The notes under the pieces were generated by a model. That model saw nothing but the letters and a program-made list of their open reading frames with translations, did not search any database and was not told the origin of the DNA. From Phytophthora quininea (Eukaryota > Oomycota > Peronosporomycetes > Peronosporales > Peronosporaceae): DNA of 64,000 bases. Both the position numbers and the translations under genes were made by a program. The stretch is from contig JAAVTG010000376.1 of NCBI GenBank assembly GCA_011947345.1, forward strand, positions 1-64,000, written 5' to 3'. This document shows positions 1 through 12,223 of this stretch, piece after piece. Position 1 is the stretch's first letter; every line of letters starts with the position of its first letter.

Positions 1-713
1 TGCTCATACGAGCTCACAAACGGAGAAATTCTCTTTGCTGCAGCCGTGATATCGCAACGACACCATTTCAGCCGCTCACAACATCGCTCCCCACTTCTCA
101 CGTTTATCGCGCACTGGAATTGCAGCATCCAATGCATCCATCGGAATCGCTGCCTCATCGATTGCACTTGACGGCAATTTCAAAGTTGTGCTGTTCGTAT
201 CACGGGGCCTGTCTTATCCCTTGGAGCACAGATTGCCGATCAAACCGCGCAGATTGCATCCCCCATCGTCACCAAGGCAGGCATCGAGTAATCTCTCTGT
301 GCAGGGCCCTTGTCGAGGCCCAACGGCCTCGTGGTGGCGTAGCTGAACCGTTCAACGTCTTCGTCTTCGTCAGCTTCGCACAGCTTCAGCACCAGTCTGT
401 CTCAACGTCCAAGACGGCCGTTTGGTCGCGGCAATCCCGTCTCCATGCCAGCTGAAGTGCTCGTGAACCATCGCCACCGACGCCAATGGGGCTTTGCCAA
501 GCGCTCCTTGCACTGAAATGGCCATCGAGTGCGTTTGGGTCCACCTCGACATCAATCGCCGGTTCCGCACCATCTGTTCCGGTCTTCTCATTCGCCCATA
601 CAAAATCTGTCGCGCCGTTTGACTGCTGTCCACAACATGCTGTGAGTTGCTGCGGATGCCTCCCACACCCACTCTGCGATATTCTCGTCGGCAGGCAGGC
701 AGGTAAAGGGACC
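1..713. other. Upstream region without a supported gene
   Basis: No convincing coding frame was found here. The open frame of the downstream transporter continues upstream to about 486, but the stretch 486-713 has no recognisable leader or domain and the ATG at 714 sits in a better context (ACCATG). This stretch probably holds the promoter and 5' UTR of the transporter. Confidence 0.5.
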
Positions 714-3700
714 ATGTTTCCTTCCAACGGAGGACCCTCGGGGGCGACGACTGCCACCGTGTCGCCCTCGACGACCACCACCACCACCGCCACATCCAGC
801 GCCTCCGCCTCCTCCTCCTCGTCTACAACCGCGCTGCTGACGTCCTCCGCGAGCGGCTCGACGTCCTCCTCGTCCGACGGCACGGCGCTGCTGACCTCCT
901 GCATGTCCACCGTCGTCGCCTACGACTACGACTACGCGCTGTGCATCATGAACTCGGGCTTCTTCGAGATCAACTCTTTCTTCGGCGCGTCCACGACCTT
1001 CACCATCGCCAGCGGCAGCGGCTCCACCACCGTGGACCAGGAAGGCACGTGCCAGCTGCAGTGCACCAAGCCGGCCATGTCGGCGTCCTCCTCTTGCTGT
1101 CAAGCGTCCTCCACAGTTCTCAACTGCAAACAAACAGCAAGTGAGATTTCCTACTGCAAGTCCGTCATTGAGGAGACTGTGGCGGACAGTCAGCAGTGCG
1201 GGCTCTCGGCGCAGAACAAGGCGCTGATCGCCAGCTCCGTAGTCATCGTTGCGCTCTTTGCAGCCGTCATGATCGCCTCCAGGATACACGCTAAAAAGCA
1301 GAGACTTTCAGCCGAAGAAGGCGTCGAGTCCAGGTTCGCCGTCGCCACCAGAGCCAAATGGGAAGCCGCGCTGGATGCGTGGAGACAGATCACCAACTTG
1401 ATCTGGAAGAACCTAGTGATCCGAAGGAGGAAACCCGTCTCCTTTGTGTTTGAGCTGCTTCTGCCGCTAGTTCTGACGCTGGCGCTCGTGTTTATCGCCA
1501 ATCTGGACACGATCTTCGGCACGGGGAATACCAACACGAGTTCGTCGGAAGCGGCCACTTTGACAGGCACCATTTTGTGTACGGGGATGGATTCCTTGTC
1601 GCGCACGAACTACGGTGCGTTGAGCACCAACATGTCGACGTTCTACAACAGCGGACAGAGCGTGATTGGACTGTTCTTGCTGATCAGCTACATCAAGTTT
1701 GTGTCGACAACTACAACCACCATGGTGATTGAGAAGGAGACGAGGATCCGAGAGGTGATGAAGATCATGGGGCTGTCGAACTTTACTTTGCTGTGTTCGT
1801 GGTGTCTGACTACTGCTTTGCTGGCGACGCCGCTCGCGCTTATCATCGCTGCCGAGCTCAAGTACGGCCAGGTGTTCCCCATGACCGAGTACGCGACGCT
1901 CGTGTTTCTGTTCTGGACGCTCAGCCTCTCCATCGTGAGCTTCAGCTACTTCATCACGCCGTTTTTCAACAAGTCCAGAGCTGCTTCGATTGCGTCGGTG
2001 CTGCTGTGGCTGGTGTTGTTCTTCCCGTTCCTCTCCGTCATGTCCAAGTCCAAATCTTCGAAGTATTTAGGTGCGCTAGCGCCTCCGACAGCGTTCGCTC
2101 TCGGTATTGACGATTTGGTGCGCCGAGCTCAGCTTGGCAGGGGAATGGCCTACGCTATGGGAATGATTGAATCCCCATCACCGTCCCTACTGCGTTCGAC
2201 ATGAGCTGGTTTTTGATTCTCGATTCGTTTATCTTCGTTGTTCTCGGCTGGTACTTTGACAATGTGCTACCGCAAGAGTTTGGAGTGCGCAAGCCGTGGA
2301 ATTTCCTGTTTGTAAAAGAATATTGGTTGCCATCGATCGCCACGCGTGATACAAAGGAGGTGATGATACTGGAATCACCCAGCACCCTAGTATCTCCCCA
2401 GACGCACTACCAGTTCGCGTCGCCACGTGGTATGCGTTTACTGCATCACGCGTCCTCGGATGGTTCGGTTATTATGATGAAAGATCGACCGGGACTTGTG
2501 CCTTCTGTAGAGCCAGTAAATGCAGCATTGTCAGCACAGGAGCGCAAGGGGACGTGCCTGCAGATTCAAGGTCTTCGCAAAGAATTCTCCGGGGACGGTG
2601 GAGAAGTGAAGGTAGCTGTACAAGGGCTGAATCTTACACTCTATGCTGGACAGATATCGGCGCTCTTGGGTCACAATGGCGCAGGCAAAACGACCACGAT
2701 CTCGATGCTGACTGGGCTGATTCCTCCGACGTCGGGTGATGCAACGCTGTATGGACGTTCGGTTCAAAACGACTTCAACGAGCTACGTCAAATTATGGGC
2801 ATTTGTCCACAGCACGACGTTCTTTTCAACGAGTTGACTGTCGAAGAGCATTTGCAGTTGTTTGGAACAATGAAACACATACCGTACGTGACCTTGAAGG
2901 AGGAAGTGGAGCGTATGATCAAAGAAGTGGGGCTGGTAGAAAAGCGGAAAGTGGCTGCGCGAGATCTTTCCGGAGGCCAGAAGCGCAAGCTGAGTGTCGC
3001 CTTGGCGTTCATGGGAGACAGCAAATTGGTGTTTCTAGATGAACCTACCTCTGGCATGGACCCTTACTCTCGACGGTTCACTTGGAACTTGCTACAGCGG
3101 AACCGTGACGACCGTGTGATCGTTCTTACGACGCACTTTATGGATGAAGCTGACATCTTAGGTGATAGAATTGCCATTATGGCGGATGGTCAGCTTTGTT
3201 GTGTTGGAAGCTCATTGTTTTTGAAGAGTCGATACGGTGCTGGCTACAACTTGACTATGATCAAGGGCCAAGGCTGCGACGTCGAAGCGGTGGGCGCCTT
3301 CTTGCGCAATTTCGTCCCAAACGCGAAATGTCTAAGTGATTTTGGGTCTGAAGTGGTCTTCCAGCTGCCAGCCTCGTCTTCGGGGGTATTTTCGACGATG
3401 ATGCAAGTATTGGATGATGAAATGAGTCGCTTGCATATTCTTCAGTACGGAGTGTCTGTGACGACGTTGGAAGAGGTGTTCTTGAGTATCTCTAACGATC
3501 GCGAAGAAGAGGCTGGCTTGGGTGGATGGGGAGTGGAGCCTGTTGACCAAATCCGCAAGACGTCAGCGACATCGACCAATTCCCGTGGCACCATCGTCGG
3601 TATCCCAACGGATCGCCCGACCTTTTGGAGCCAATACTCTGCTCTTCTGACCAAGCGACTTCGCATTGCAAAGAGGGACAAGAAGAACCTTTTGAATGCG

Positions 3701-6198
3701 GTCTGCATTCCGTTGCTGTTCCTAATCATCCTTGTTTCGCTTCCAGAAATTGACGTGGCCAGCTTCATGACGACGTCCGACTACGCGTCCGACTTGGCAT
3801 CGGCGTCGCGACAAAGTTCCTGCGGAAGCTCAAACTTCTCTTTGGTTACGGTCCCAAGCTCATGCGAGAGCTTGACCTTTAACTATTGCGATCTCGGTGT
3901 CATTGACTGCAGTGCTTCGACGTGCTGCGATAATACCAACGCGGAATCGCCCTACTATGCGTGTAACATGTGCGCTGGTACGTCGGCTTCCAACCCAGTG
4001 ACCCCTTGCTATAACAAATACTGCCTCGATCACGATGGAGCCAAGCTTCAGGTGACATTGAACGCCTTCTTAACTTCAGTGGTAGTGATGTTGGCCTTTG
4101 CCTTCGTCCCCGCAGCCATTGTGGCGTTCGTTGTGCGTGAGAAAGATCCCAACCAGAACGCGAAAAGCTTACAGCTGATTTGTGGCGCAAATGTATCGGC
4201 GTATTGGCTTTCGACATGGACGCACGACATTGCGCTCATGTTGGTGACGGTTGTTGCCGCTATGATCATGGTGCCATTGTCCGATCGCACTTTAAGAAGT
4301 GCTGCCGAGGTGCGGGGTGTCGTTGCATTAGTGGGGGCACATGCTCTTGCAGTGATCCCGATGGCGTACTTGTTTTCATTCCGATTCAAGAAGCACGCCG
4401 TGGCTCAGACGTCCTTGCTAGTGTTCGCACTGTGTACGGGTGGGTTGCTAAGCATCTTCTCTTTCTTGTGTCGACTCATTGACTTCGACTTGACCCCGGG
4501 CAATTCCAGCGACAATTTGACCCTTTCATCCCTCGATCGCAACTACCTGCGATGGATCTTCTTGCTGTTCCCTGGCTACAGCTTAAACAATGGGATTTAC
4601 GAGATTGCGACCCGTAAGCTGAGTCGAAGCGCACTCTACGGAAGTAGCACCGAAGAGATCGCCCCACCTTCGTTTTTCGGTCTTTGGAAAGGTCTTGGTA
4701 CGGACTATACGTGCACTTCTTGCTGGGACGCTACGAGTGGCGAGACCTGTTGCGAACGCAACGTGTTCGATCTGGATGTGGCAGGAGCTTCTGTGGCTTA
4801 TCTTGTGATAGAAATCGTCATCTTTATGGTCCTAGTGTTCGCTGTGGACAACCGTAGTCTGTCATGGAGGCCCGAACAACGACAGCAGTGGGCACGAAGC
4901 GAAGACGACGACGTTGCTCGAGAACGGCAAAAGGTGGAGCGTTCCTACCCGACTGAGAACGACAGTGTATTCATTAGAAATCTACGCCAACAATACGGAC
5001 GCAAAGGCAAGGTTGCGTTGGATGATTTGTGTCTCTCGATTCCTAAGGGAGAGTGCTTCGGCTACCTTGGCATCAATGGAGCTGGTAAATCGACCACGAT
5101 GAAGATTCTAACAGGCGAGATCGCACCAACCAACGGGTTTGCGATGCTGGGGGCTTCGATCTCGCAAAGAATCGTGGTAAAGCGAGAAGAGCGATCGGTT
5201 ATTGTCCTCAGTTTGATGCGCTGCATGACCTACTGACTGTAGAGGAGCAACTAGAATTGTATGCGCGACTCAAGGGCATTCCTTCAGACCGAGTGCAGTC
5301 TGCAGTCGACCAAAAGATCGAAGAGGTGGGGCTCACTGAGTACCGCACTAAGCAGACCCGAGGGTTGAGTGGGGGCAACAAGCGCAAGCTCTCGACTGCC
5401 ATTGCCCTCATTGGAAACCCAAGCATCATTTTCCTAGACGAGCCTTCAACCGGAGTAGACCCAAGCTCACGAAGGAAGATGTGGGATGTGATTGCCAGTG
5501 TATGTGCTGCTAAGGAGTCGTGTGTGGTTCTGACTACCCACAGTATGGAGGAATGCGAAGCGCTCTGCACTCGCGTAGGAATTCTGGTCAGTGGCAAGCT
5601 CAAATGCTTGGGTAGTGTGGAGCATCTAAAGCAGAAGTTCGGGCGTGGCTACATTGTCGAGGTGAAGCTGCGGGAACCGAACGCTTCTGCTGTGGGGCGC
5701 CAGCAGTTGGAAGTCTATCGCATTCTGGGCGGCAACAGCGCTGGCATTTCGCCCGACAACGTCATCAGTCTGTGCTCGTCTCTAGGAGTACCCAATCGAG
5801 CTCACGAGATCATGAATGGCGAGGGCAACGGCGGCGTCCTACACAGCTACTTGGAGACTTCTGCTATCATCCCAATTGACGTTTTCTGCTCGTGGTGGCT
5901 GTCTGAGAACGCAGGCTCGGCCCTGTTGTCTTTCTTCCAGTCGAAATTCCAGGGCTGTGAGCTGATTGAACACCAAGGCAGCCACTTCCGGTTCCAAGTC
6001 CCCAAGCAAGCGCTTCGGCCGTACGCAATTTTTGGGCTGCTAGAGGAGAACAAGGACGAGCTGCAAGTAAGCGAGTACGGAGTGAGCGAGACATCTCTGG
6101 AGCATATCTTCAACACCATGGCTGCTCAGCAAGGCGAAGAGCGTCTGCAGGGCAGCACTAGATACGGTGGTGATTGGCGGAGCAACTCAATGCACTGA
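714..6198 (+). CDS. ABCA-type full-size ABC transporter (two frame breaks as assembled)
   Basis: This is a full ABC transporter of the ABCA (lipid/sterol transporter) type in TMD-NBD-TMD-NBD order. NBD1 shows Walker A GHNGAGKTT near 2672, Q-loop CPQHD, signature LSGGQKRK near 2968 and Walker B VFLDEPTSGMD near 3030. NBD2 shows GINGAGKST near 5070, CPQFD, LSGGNKRK near 5365 and FLDEPSTGVD near 5433. Each membrane half carries a Cys-rich extracellular stretch. The first ~165 residues are Thr/Ser-rich, then Cys-bearing, and precede a lone TM segment, an unusual N-terminal addition. The frame shifts twice, near 2170 and near 5158. Adding one base at each place (an A after GA, a G after TCG) restores a continuous protein matching the family, so assembly indels are more likely than a dead gene. 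No GT-AG intron explains either break. Confidence 0.85.
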
Positions 6199-6295
6199 GC
6201 TGCTACAAGACTGTAGACCCAGAGTACACTAATACGGTAAAACAATGAATGCATGGTCTCCTTGGTTTGTTCTATCTAGTAGCCGTACTTGTCGT

Positions 6296-8088
6296 TCAGA
6301 CTCGTCCGCCCATCTCCGGATTGATTCGCCGGTGGGACCCATACTTGGTCTCCCCCTCAAGAACGTCCGGGTCGAGTTTCTGCTTGTCATCCTTGTTGCC
6401 CTGTGGTGGTGGGCCCATTGCTGGCCCTGAAATGCGTCGCTTTTTCACAGCAGGTGACGCCGCTTTTGCTTTGAGTCGCTCTGGAGACTTTTGAGGCTTT
6501 TGGAGACGCAGGTTGCTGCTGTTTTTATTTACTGGAGCTGGTGCGGTCTCTTTCTCGATCAGTGGCTTCTTAGGTGTCGACGTTTTGGGAGTAGAATTGG
6601 CATCAGCATCTGATGGAGCTTGCGTCGACGATGGAATTGTTTCTCTGCTACTCTTTGAAGGCTCTTCCTTTGCTTTTGTTTGCACCGGCACCGCAGCAAG
6701 CGCTGGCGTCGCCACAGCCAGTAGTTGCCGTTGACGCTTCAACTCCGCCTCCACCTCCAGTTTCCTCCTCTTGATTGCATCCACAGTGTTCACATGCAGG
6801 CGAGATGTTGTCTCCGCCATGAACGAGTCCAACGAATCAACTTCCTCCTCTGTCTTGGTTTCTTCTCGCGTAGTGGTCGATTTAGCTGACGCGACAGTAA
6901 GTTCATCATTAATGTTTGCGAGCTCGCCTTCCAGCTTCTTGACGTTTGCTTGAATAGATTCCGCCGTAAGCACCTCAGTTTTGCGAGTCTGAGGGGTCTT
7001 AAGAGCAGCTGTCCCTGACAAGGTCGAAGAACCAGTGAGCTTCTGCTTCCTGGTAGCAAACTTCTGCTGGTTGGCCTTGGTTCGGTCATAAAAGTCATCT
7101 TCATCGCTGCTGTAGCCATACAGCTCGTCAGTCACGTTGCGCTTCTTCCTAGCTACAGAACCAGACGCTTTGCCAGTTTTCGAACGCTGATCGTTCTTAG
7201 CATGGATCCGCATTTCCAGGTCATCGATCTCCTTCATCAAGGACTCAATACGCTGTTCATTGCGATCTAGAGTGCGTTGCTGTCCTTCCGACAGCCCCTC
7301 GAGCTGGTTCTGCTTGGCCAGAATTCGAGACTTTTCCAACTTGAGGTTCTCCATCTTGCGGATCCGCGTCTGCAGCTGCTGATAGAGTCGCTGGTCCTTC
7401 TCGCTGACGTCGGCTTTGCTCACACTCGACGTGTACGCCTGCTCTTCCTCCTTCAGCTACAAAAAGAACAAGCAAAATCAGCTTCCTCTTATATAACCTC
7501 TCTCTAATCCACGTACATTGCGGAGATAATCCGGTAGCTGTTCCTTGCTTGTATCCTCCACTTCTTCTTCGCTGTCCTCTTCAGCATCCTCTCCGAACCC
7601 CCAGGACGCTCCACGATCCTCTTCTTCCTCCTTTTTCTTAGTTGTCTCTCTCTTCTTCTCTAATTTCTCTCTAAATTTCGCCAAGTTCAGCGACTCGTAC
7701 TCCGCCGGCAGCAGTTCTTCCGGTCCGCAGACAGCGTACAGTCTCGTCGACTCGCCAAAGCACAGCACGTCTCCAATATGCAGCCGCTCGTAGTCCTCCG
7801 TCTTCACCCGTTTCTTATTCACAAACAGCCGTGAGTGCTGTTAAGATCACAGAGAAACAGTGCGCCCTGTTGGTCGAACTGCAGCGCTGCATGGACCCTT
7901 GAGATGGATGGGTGCGCCAATACTAAGTCGCAGTGAGTGTCCATCCGCCCCGCCACTACGCAGCTCGCGTCCTTCGAGATCGGCATCTCCAGCTTCTCCA
8001 CCACCACGCCGCCTTTGATCACCTCCAGGTAGATACCGAAGACGTTGCGCCCATTGACACCCCAGTCCGGCGGCTCGTAACGCGCCAT
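6296..8088 (-). CDS. SLC4A1AP: Kanadaptin-like FHA-domain protein
   Basis: This is an orthologue-like match to kanadaptin, a nuclear FHA protein named for kidney anion-exchanger binding and linked to RNA processing. From the ATG at 8088 it opens with an FHA domain: a CDLVLAHPSISRVHAAL core and a DLNSTHG loop, then NKKRV and GDVLCFGESTRLY. A Lys/Glu-rich coiled coil, the DEDDFYDRT box typical of kanadaptins (near 7090) and a basic C-terminus follow. One clean intron of 60 bp lies at 7457-7516 (GTACGT...TAG, phase 0). The frame breaks near 7828 just after STHG; one extra base restores a reading LFVNKKRV. It ends 36 bp before nothing recognisable and is tail-to-tail with the ABCA gene (stop at 6198). 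The coiled-coil gene at 8141-9373 lies upstream on the same strand. Confidence 0.85.
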
Positions 8089-8140
8089 CCCAAATGTATC
8101 AATGCTACCGATGTCTCGTGCGACCAACTAGACGGTTTCT

Positions 8141-9373
8141 TTAGTCAATATGCTGCCGATTGTTGGGCACTAAGTTTTCTTGCTCTGGTTTCTTGGTCTT
8201 CTTGGCTGTTTTGACGTCTGTAGAGCGGTGAGAACGAGAAGTTGCTGCTGGTAATGGCAAAAATGCAATGAGCAAGATCGAACAGATAGGAATTGGCTGG
8301 TCGTGAATACCTGGTTTGCTTGGTGTCGTGGGGTTTGAAGACTTTCCTCTTCTAATTTGCGAGTACTCGAACGCGAGTGTCATGCGGCGGATCGCTTCCT
8401 CTGCAGTGGCGACTGCCTCTTGCTACAGTTTTGGAAGCGTTAAGATTAAAAAAATATCAAGCTTTATAAAACTTCACCGTACCATGTTGTCCACCTGCGT
8501 CGCCACGCTCTGGTACTTGGCGTCCAAGTAGTTGCATCTCGCTCGTGCCGAGCGCACTTCTTGCTCCAGCATCTCGATCTTCAAGTTTCGGTCTTCACGA
8601 AGTCGTCGCTCATGCTCCAGCTCCTTGGCCAGCTAGAATAACTCGAGCATCAGCATCACTCCATCCTTCGTACACACGTCGACCTACCGCATCCATCTTG
8701 CGTGTCAAGTCCATGCCGATCTCCAGAGACTTATAGCACACGTCTCCTAGTCGACTCTCCGCTGTAACTTGCTCTTGCTCCTCCTCATACCCTTCCTCTT
8801 CTTCCTCCTGCAGCTCTATTTGTTCTCTCTTCTCTTGTGGGGTCTGTACCCTGCTCTTCTGTGGCGTCTCCCAGCTCTGCCTCTCCGTCTCCGTCTCCAG
8901 CTCCAGCAACATCCTCTCCAGCACCTCCAGCTCTCCTTGTAGGCTGGCCTTGTGCTGTGGATCCATCTTGCTCTCTTGGAAGCTCACAGAGCTCTTCTTC
9001 TTGGGCGTGGCCTCCTCCTGGTCCATTGACACATCGGCGAACTGCAGTTGCCGCGAAACCTTGAGGTCCCCGTGTCCTGCACTTCACTGAAGCTGCGACT
9101 GCGACTCTGCTGGGCCTCTCTCTTCTTCTGCAGGTCCCTTGGTGTGCTCCACGCCGACCGGTGGCTGCTGGCGGCCTCCATGCGCCGTCTGGACGCCGAG
9201 TAGGACGGACTGCGGGCCGAGAAGTGCGCCGTCGAGAGCTGCTGCAGTTGCCGCTGCAGCTGCTGCCGCTGATTGAGCTTGTACCGAGCGTCGTCCGTCA
9301 GATACGCGTTCCACTCGGGCTTGCGGCGCGGCGTGGGCGCCGAGGTGGCGCCATGGCGAGCAGTGCGGCGCAT
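8141..9373 (-). CDS. Coiled-coil protein of unknown function
   Basis: I do not recognise the family. Five exons can be joined. The first runs from an ATG at 9373 (an in-frame ATG at 9484 is the alternative) to 8688, and is followed by 8632-8483, 8422-8311 and 8244-8141. All introns are GT-AG and 55-66 bp long. The N-terminal part is Arg/Gln/Ser-rich and disordered. From about residue 130 there are long Glu/Lys/Leu heptads (LEVLERMLLELETETE, LAKELEHERRLRED), ending in a Lys-rich tail (KTAKKTKKPEQEN). The frame shifts at a CCCC run (9068-9071); one more base reads on as TGDLKVSRQLQF. The stop is 53 bp upstream of the kanadaptin-like start, in the same orientation. A cytoskeletal or centrosomal scaffold is possible, but only from its composition. 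Confidence 0.65.
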
Positions 9374-9488
9374 CGGTCTCGTATTGAAGGCGTCGCTTTC
9401 CAAACATTGCCCATTTTCTGTCAGTTTACAGATCCATATGAAGCGCCGTCCCTCAACGCAGTCGCCGCCGTGCGCGACGATCATCTAG

Positions 9489-10514
9489 CAGTCTTTCGCC
9501 CAAGGTCAAGCGACCGCTCGCAAGAAGACCAAGACCAAGGTCGTCGTCAAGAGCAAGAGCAGGACCAATACCAGGGTCAAGGCCAAGTCCGCGACCACAA
9601 ATGCCACGGTCGTCGTCAAGAAGGAGCTCAAGAAGCGCATCCCCAGGCGCGGCAAGCACGGCGTCTTCCGCGGCATCATTCGCATCATGCTGATGCTGCT
9701 AACAATGCTCTTCGGCTGCGTGCCGACTCATTTCACCTGCGGCGTCATGCAAATTATATGCGGGCTCACGCGCTACTCGCCGTCAGCGTTGTACGGCATT
9801 TTCCGGCGCCGCAACCAGCCAAAACTCAGACTTGTCGCGCCACAGAAACACGACATTGGCGCCGTGGCCACAAAGGCGCTCAAGCTCTTGACCAAGACGA
9901 AGCGTCCGTTGCCGCCGCTGTCTGGCACGCCACTTTCCTTCACAGAGTTGGCATGGCTACTGAGCTGAAATTGAAGACATACAAGCGCTACCACGACGTC
10001 GTCCATGAGCTCGCTCTCATGGACCTGGATAAGGTCGGCTGGAACTCGCTGCTCTTGCGCAACGCACAGGTCGAGCCCAGCCCATTCGACGGCAAAGGGT
10101 TGGAACTGGTGCTGGCGCTCATGGAGCAGACGCTGCGGTCGCTTGACATTTCTGTCTTCGAATGGGCGCACGAGGAGCTCGCTGAGGCCGTCGTCGCGGC
10201 GCACAGGCGTGGAGTGCGAGTGCGCGTCGTCACGAACAAGGCCGACTTGTGGAAGAAATACAGCTACCCCGTGTTCAAGCGTCTTGTTAAAAAGCAGGTT
10301 CCGCTCTTTGTGTCGCTCAAGTGAATTGGACCATCCGAAGATGGTCATCTATGATGCTTCAGTGGTTCAAGACGACAGCTCCAGCTTCTCTTACGGAGGC
10401 TACAACAAGCGTGTGTGGCGCAAGGGTCAACGAGTGCAAGTGAAGGCAAGAAATCGCAAGACGCATCATCTGCTCTACCGTCGCGACCAACCTACGATGG
10501 ACGCTCGACACTAG
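9489..10514 (+). CDS. Phospholipase-D-like (HKD) protein, 5' end unresolved
   Basis: A Lys/Thr/Val-rich basic stretch (9500-9650) is followed by one hydrophobic segment (IIRIMLMLLTMLFG), then a domain resembling single-HKD phospholipase D proteins of the mitochondrial cardiolipin hydrolase type. The domain shows ISVFEWAHEELAEAV, HRRGVRVRVVTN and, after a frame break, DHPKMVIYD, which fits HxK(x)4D. The usual GS-N-T box after the HKD motif is not visible, and the end is short and Arg/Lys-rich, so the C-terminus may be damaged. Two breaks are present: near 9953 one extra A rejoins TEL to AMATELKLK, and near 10322 the frame moves just before the HKD motif. No ATG starts the first frame after its upstream stop at 9486; an upstream exon is possible. 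The gene is divergent from the coiled-coil gene. Confidence 0.5.
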
Positions 10515-12113
10515 TCGGAGCTCATGGCGCCGACGCGAGCACAGCTTGTCCGTGTACTGATGGGGAAGCAGAAGGGATTTATGTCACGCAGTTGAGTTGT
10601 AGGTAAGCGACAGCGACAAAGCTGAACAACCGGTGATGTGTACGTATGCACCATGCCATGGTCATTGCGTTCCTTCCATCGGCGCTCTGATCCCCGGGGC
10701 TGCGACTGCGATTGACCCTTGTCGGACGGCAAAAGCACCAAGGCTTCTACGTGGTTGCTTCCCTGACACCAAGGTGATGCTGCTTCCTGATCACGACTAG
10801 CTAGACTATTGCAATCAAGCTTGTAAGGGAGCACGACGATGACTATCCGCGAAGGACCAAGTTGCCGGCAAGTGAAATGGAAGACGATTGCTGTAAGCTC
10901 CTCGTAAGCTCCTCCGCTAGCATCTTGATAACCTGTTCAACAACCAAGTTCATCAGCGCCAAGGCGGCGTTGCGGTGCATTTGGCTGTAGTAGTAGCAGT
11001 GGCCACTGACACGAAATGCGCGAGTAAAGGAGGCAAGTTGGCATGCACGCGCTACAGTTGTGCAGGACGTAGCGCTACGATTTATGATGTACGATTCCGC
11101 GGTGGGACTCGCTACGTAGAGCCTCTACTACCTGTAGCATGATGAACGCCTCGCGGTGCAAATGAGCCCCAAGAGTATCCTCCACAATGCTGCGACGGTA
11201 GACGGACCATTCCGGTGAACGACACGACAACGATGATATTGTTGCAATGACTACAAGGCTGCGTTAGCCGGAACTCGAGCTCCGCAATGCGTTGGCCCCG
11301 CCGTCCACGCCTGTGGAAATCTGGCGTGGAGTAAAGACTACCAAGAAGAAAGCAACACGAGTCTCCGTCGTCCTCTGCTGACTCGCAAAGCTATGCGCGC
11401 TGCGGCTTCATCAGTGCACCGGAAGCGTGGTGAGCTGGTGATCCCACGTCTATCAAGCCACGTAAAAGCCTCGCGCCGACTGTCGAGAGGAAAATCCACC
11501 GCCGCCGGTGCAATTGTCGAGAGCTGTCCACGTCTTGCGTGCCGTCGCCACCTGAAATGACCCACGCGACGTAGAGGCTCGAGACGCCCAGCTGGTGGGC
11601 GATGCAGACTGGTTCTGAGCAGCAGTCCGCTAGAGTCACTGAAGATGGCAGCGCATCGCCGTCGGAAGTTACTTACCTCGGGTCTGATCTTACCGTCCGT
11701 CGCAGCAAGCGCACCACAGAAGACGAGGCCCAAGTCGCGCAGGTTCGGCTTGCAAAATGGGACGCGTGGTTGATCCCTTACGATCCCCAATGCTGTGGGT
11801 ACCGGCTTTCGCTTGACGTCGAGGTCTCTATTGCCAGCAATTTTGCGGCGCCCAAGGCCTCGTCTCCGACATGACAGGTCCCGCGAGACCGCAGCCCGTC
11901 GTTACTGCATCCGGTCGAAAGCCGCCATCCCCCCAGATGGCGATCTCGACGGTGGCAGGATACTCTTCACTGCAACCGCTTTCCTGCATTCGACCACACC
12001 TCCGATGCCTGAAGCATCTTGCTGACTCGACGACGACCAATGTGCCTGTGCACGGCACATCGATAGAGTGCTATACTTACGGCGAGGTGACCGCTGCAAG
12101 CGCTGCAGCTACC
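10515..12113. other. 1.6-kb region without a supported gene
   Basis: Several open frames up to about 150 codons occur on both strands (for example 11338-11790 minus and 11602-11874 plus), but none shows a recognisable domain, leader or splice structure. I see no terminal repeats. It may hold decayed sequence and the upstream control region of the repeat-protein gene at 12224. Confidence 0.4.
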
Positions 12114-12138
12114 GGTCATTCCCCAACTTACTTTGCTT
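12114..12138 (+). promoter_or_regulatory. Oomycete core promoter of the 12224 gene
   Basis: GGTCATTCCCCAACTTACTT lies about 85-110 bp before the ATG. It fits the oomycete start-site consensus GCTCATTYYNCAWTTT apart from one or two positions, and is closely similar to blocks at 16251, 41015 and 42397 upstream of paralogous genes. In three of the four, CTTTGCTT and an ACAAG-type stretch follow. Confidence 0.6.
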
Positions 12139-12223
12139 CGCCGACAAGCATCGTTCCGTCCCTCCGAGCACTCGATCGTGCTACCTTCTCGTCCCTCTCC
12201 GGTGTACGGCTCCAGCTCTCGGA

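Noticed and set aside
588..1289. 233-codon minus-strand frame over the start of the ABCA gene
   Set aside because: It is antisense to the Thr/Ser-rich head of the transporter, Gly/Arg-rich, with no features.
11338..11790. 150-codon minus-strand frame between the PLD-like and repeat-protein genes
   Set aside because: No domain, no splice support and Arg-rich random-looking text.
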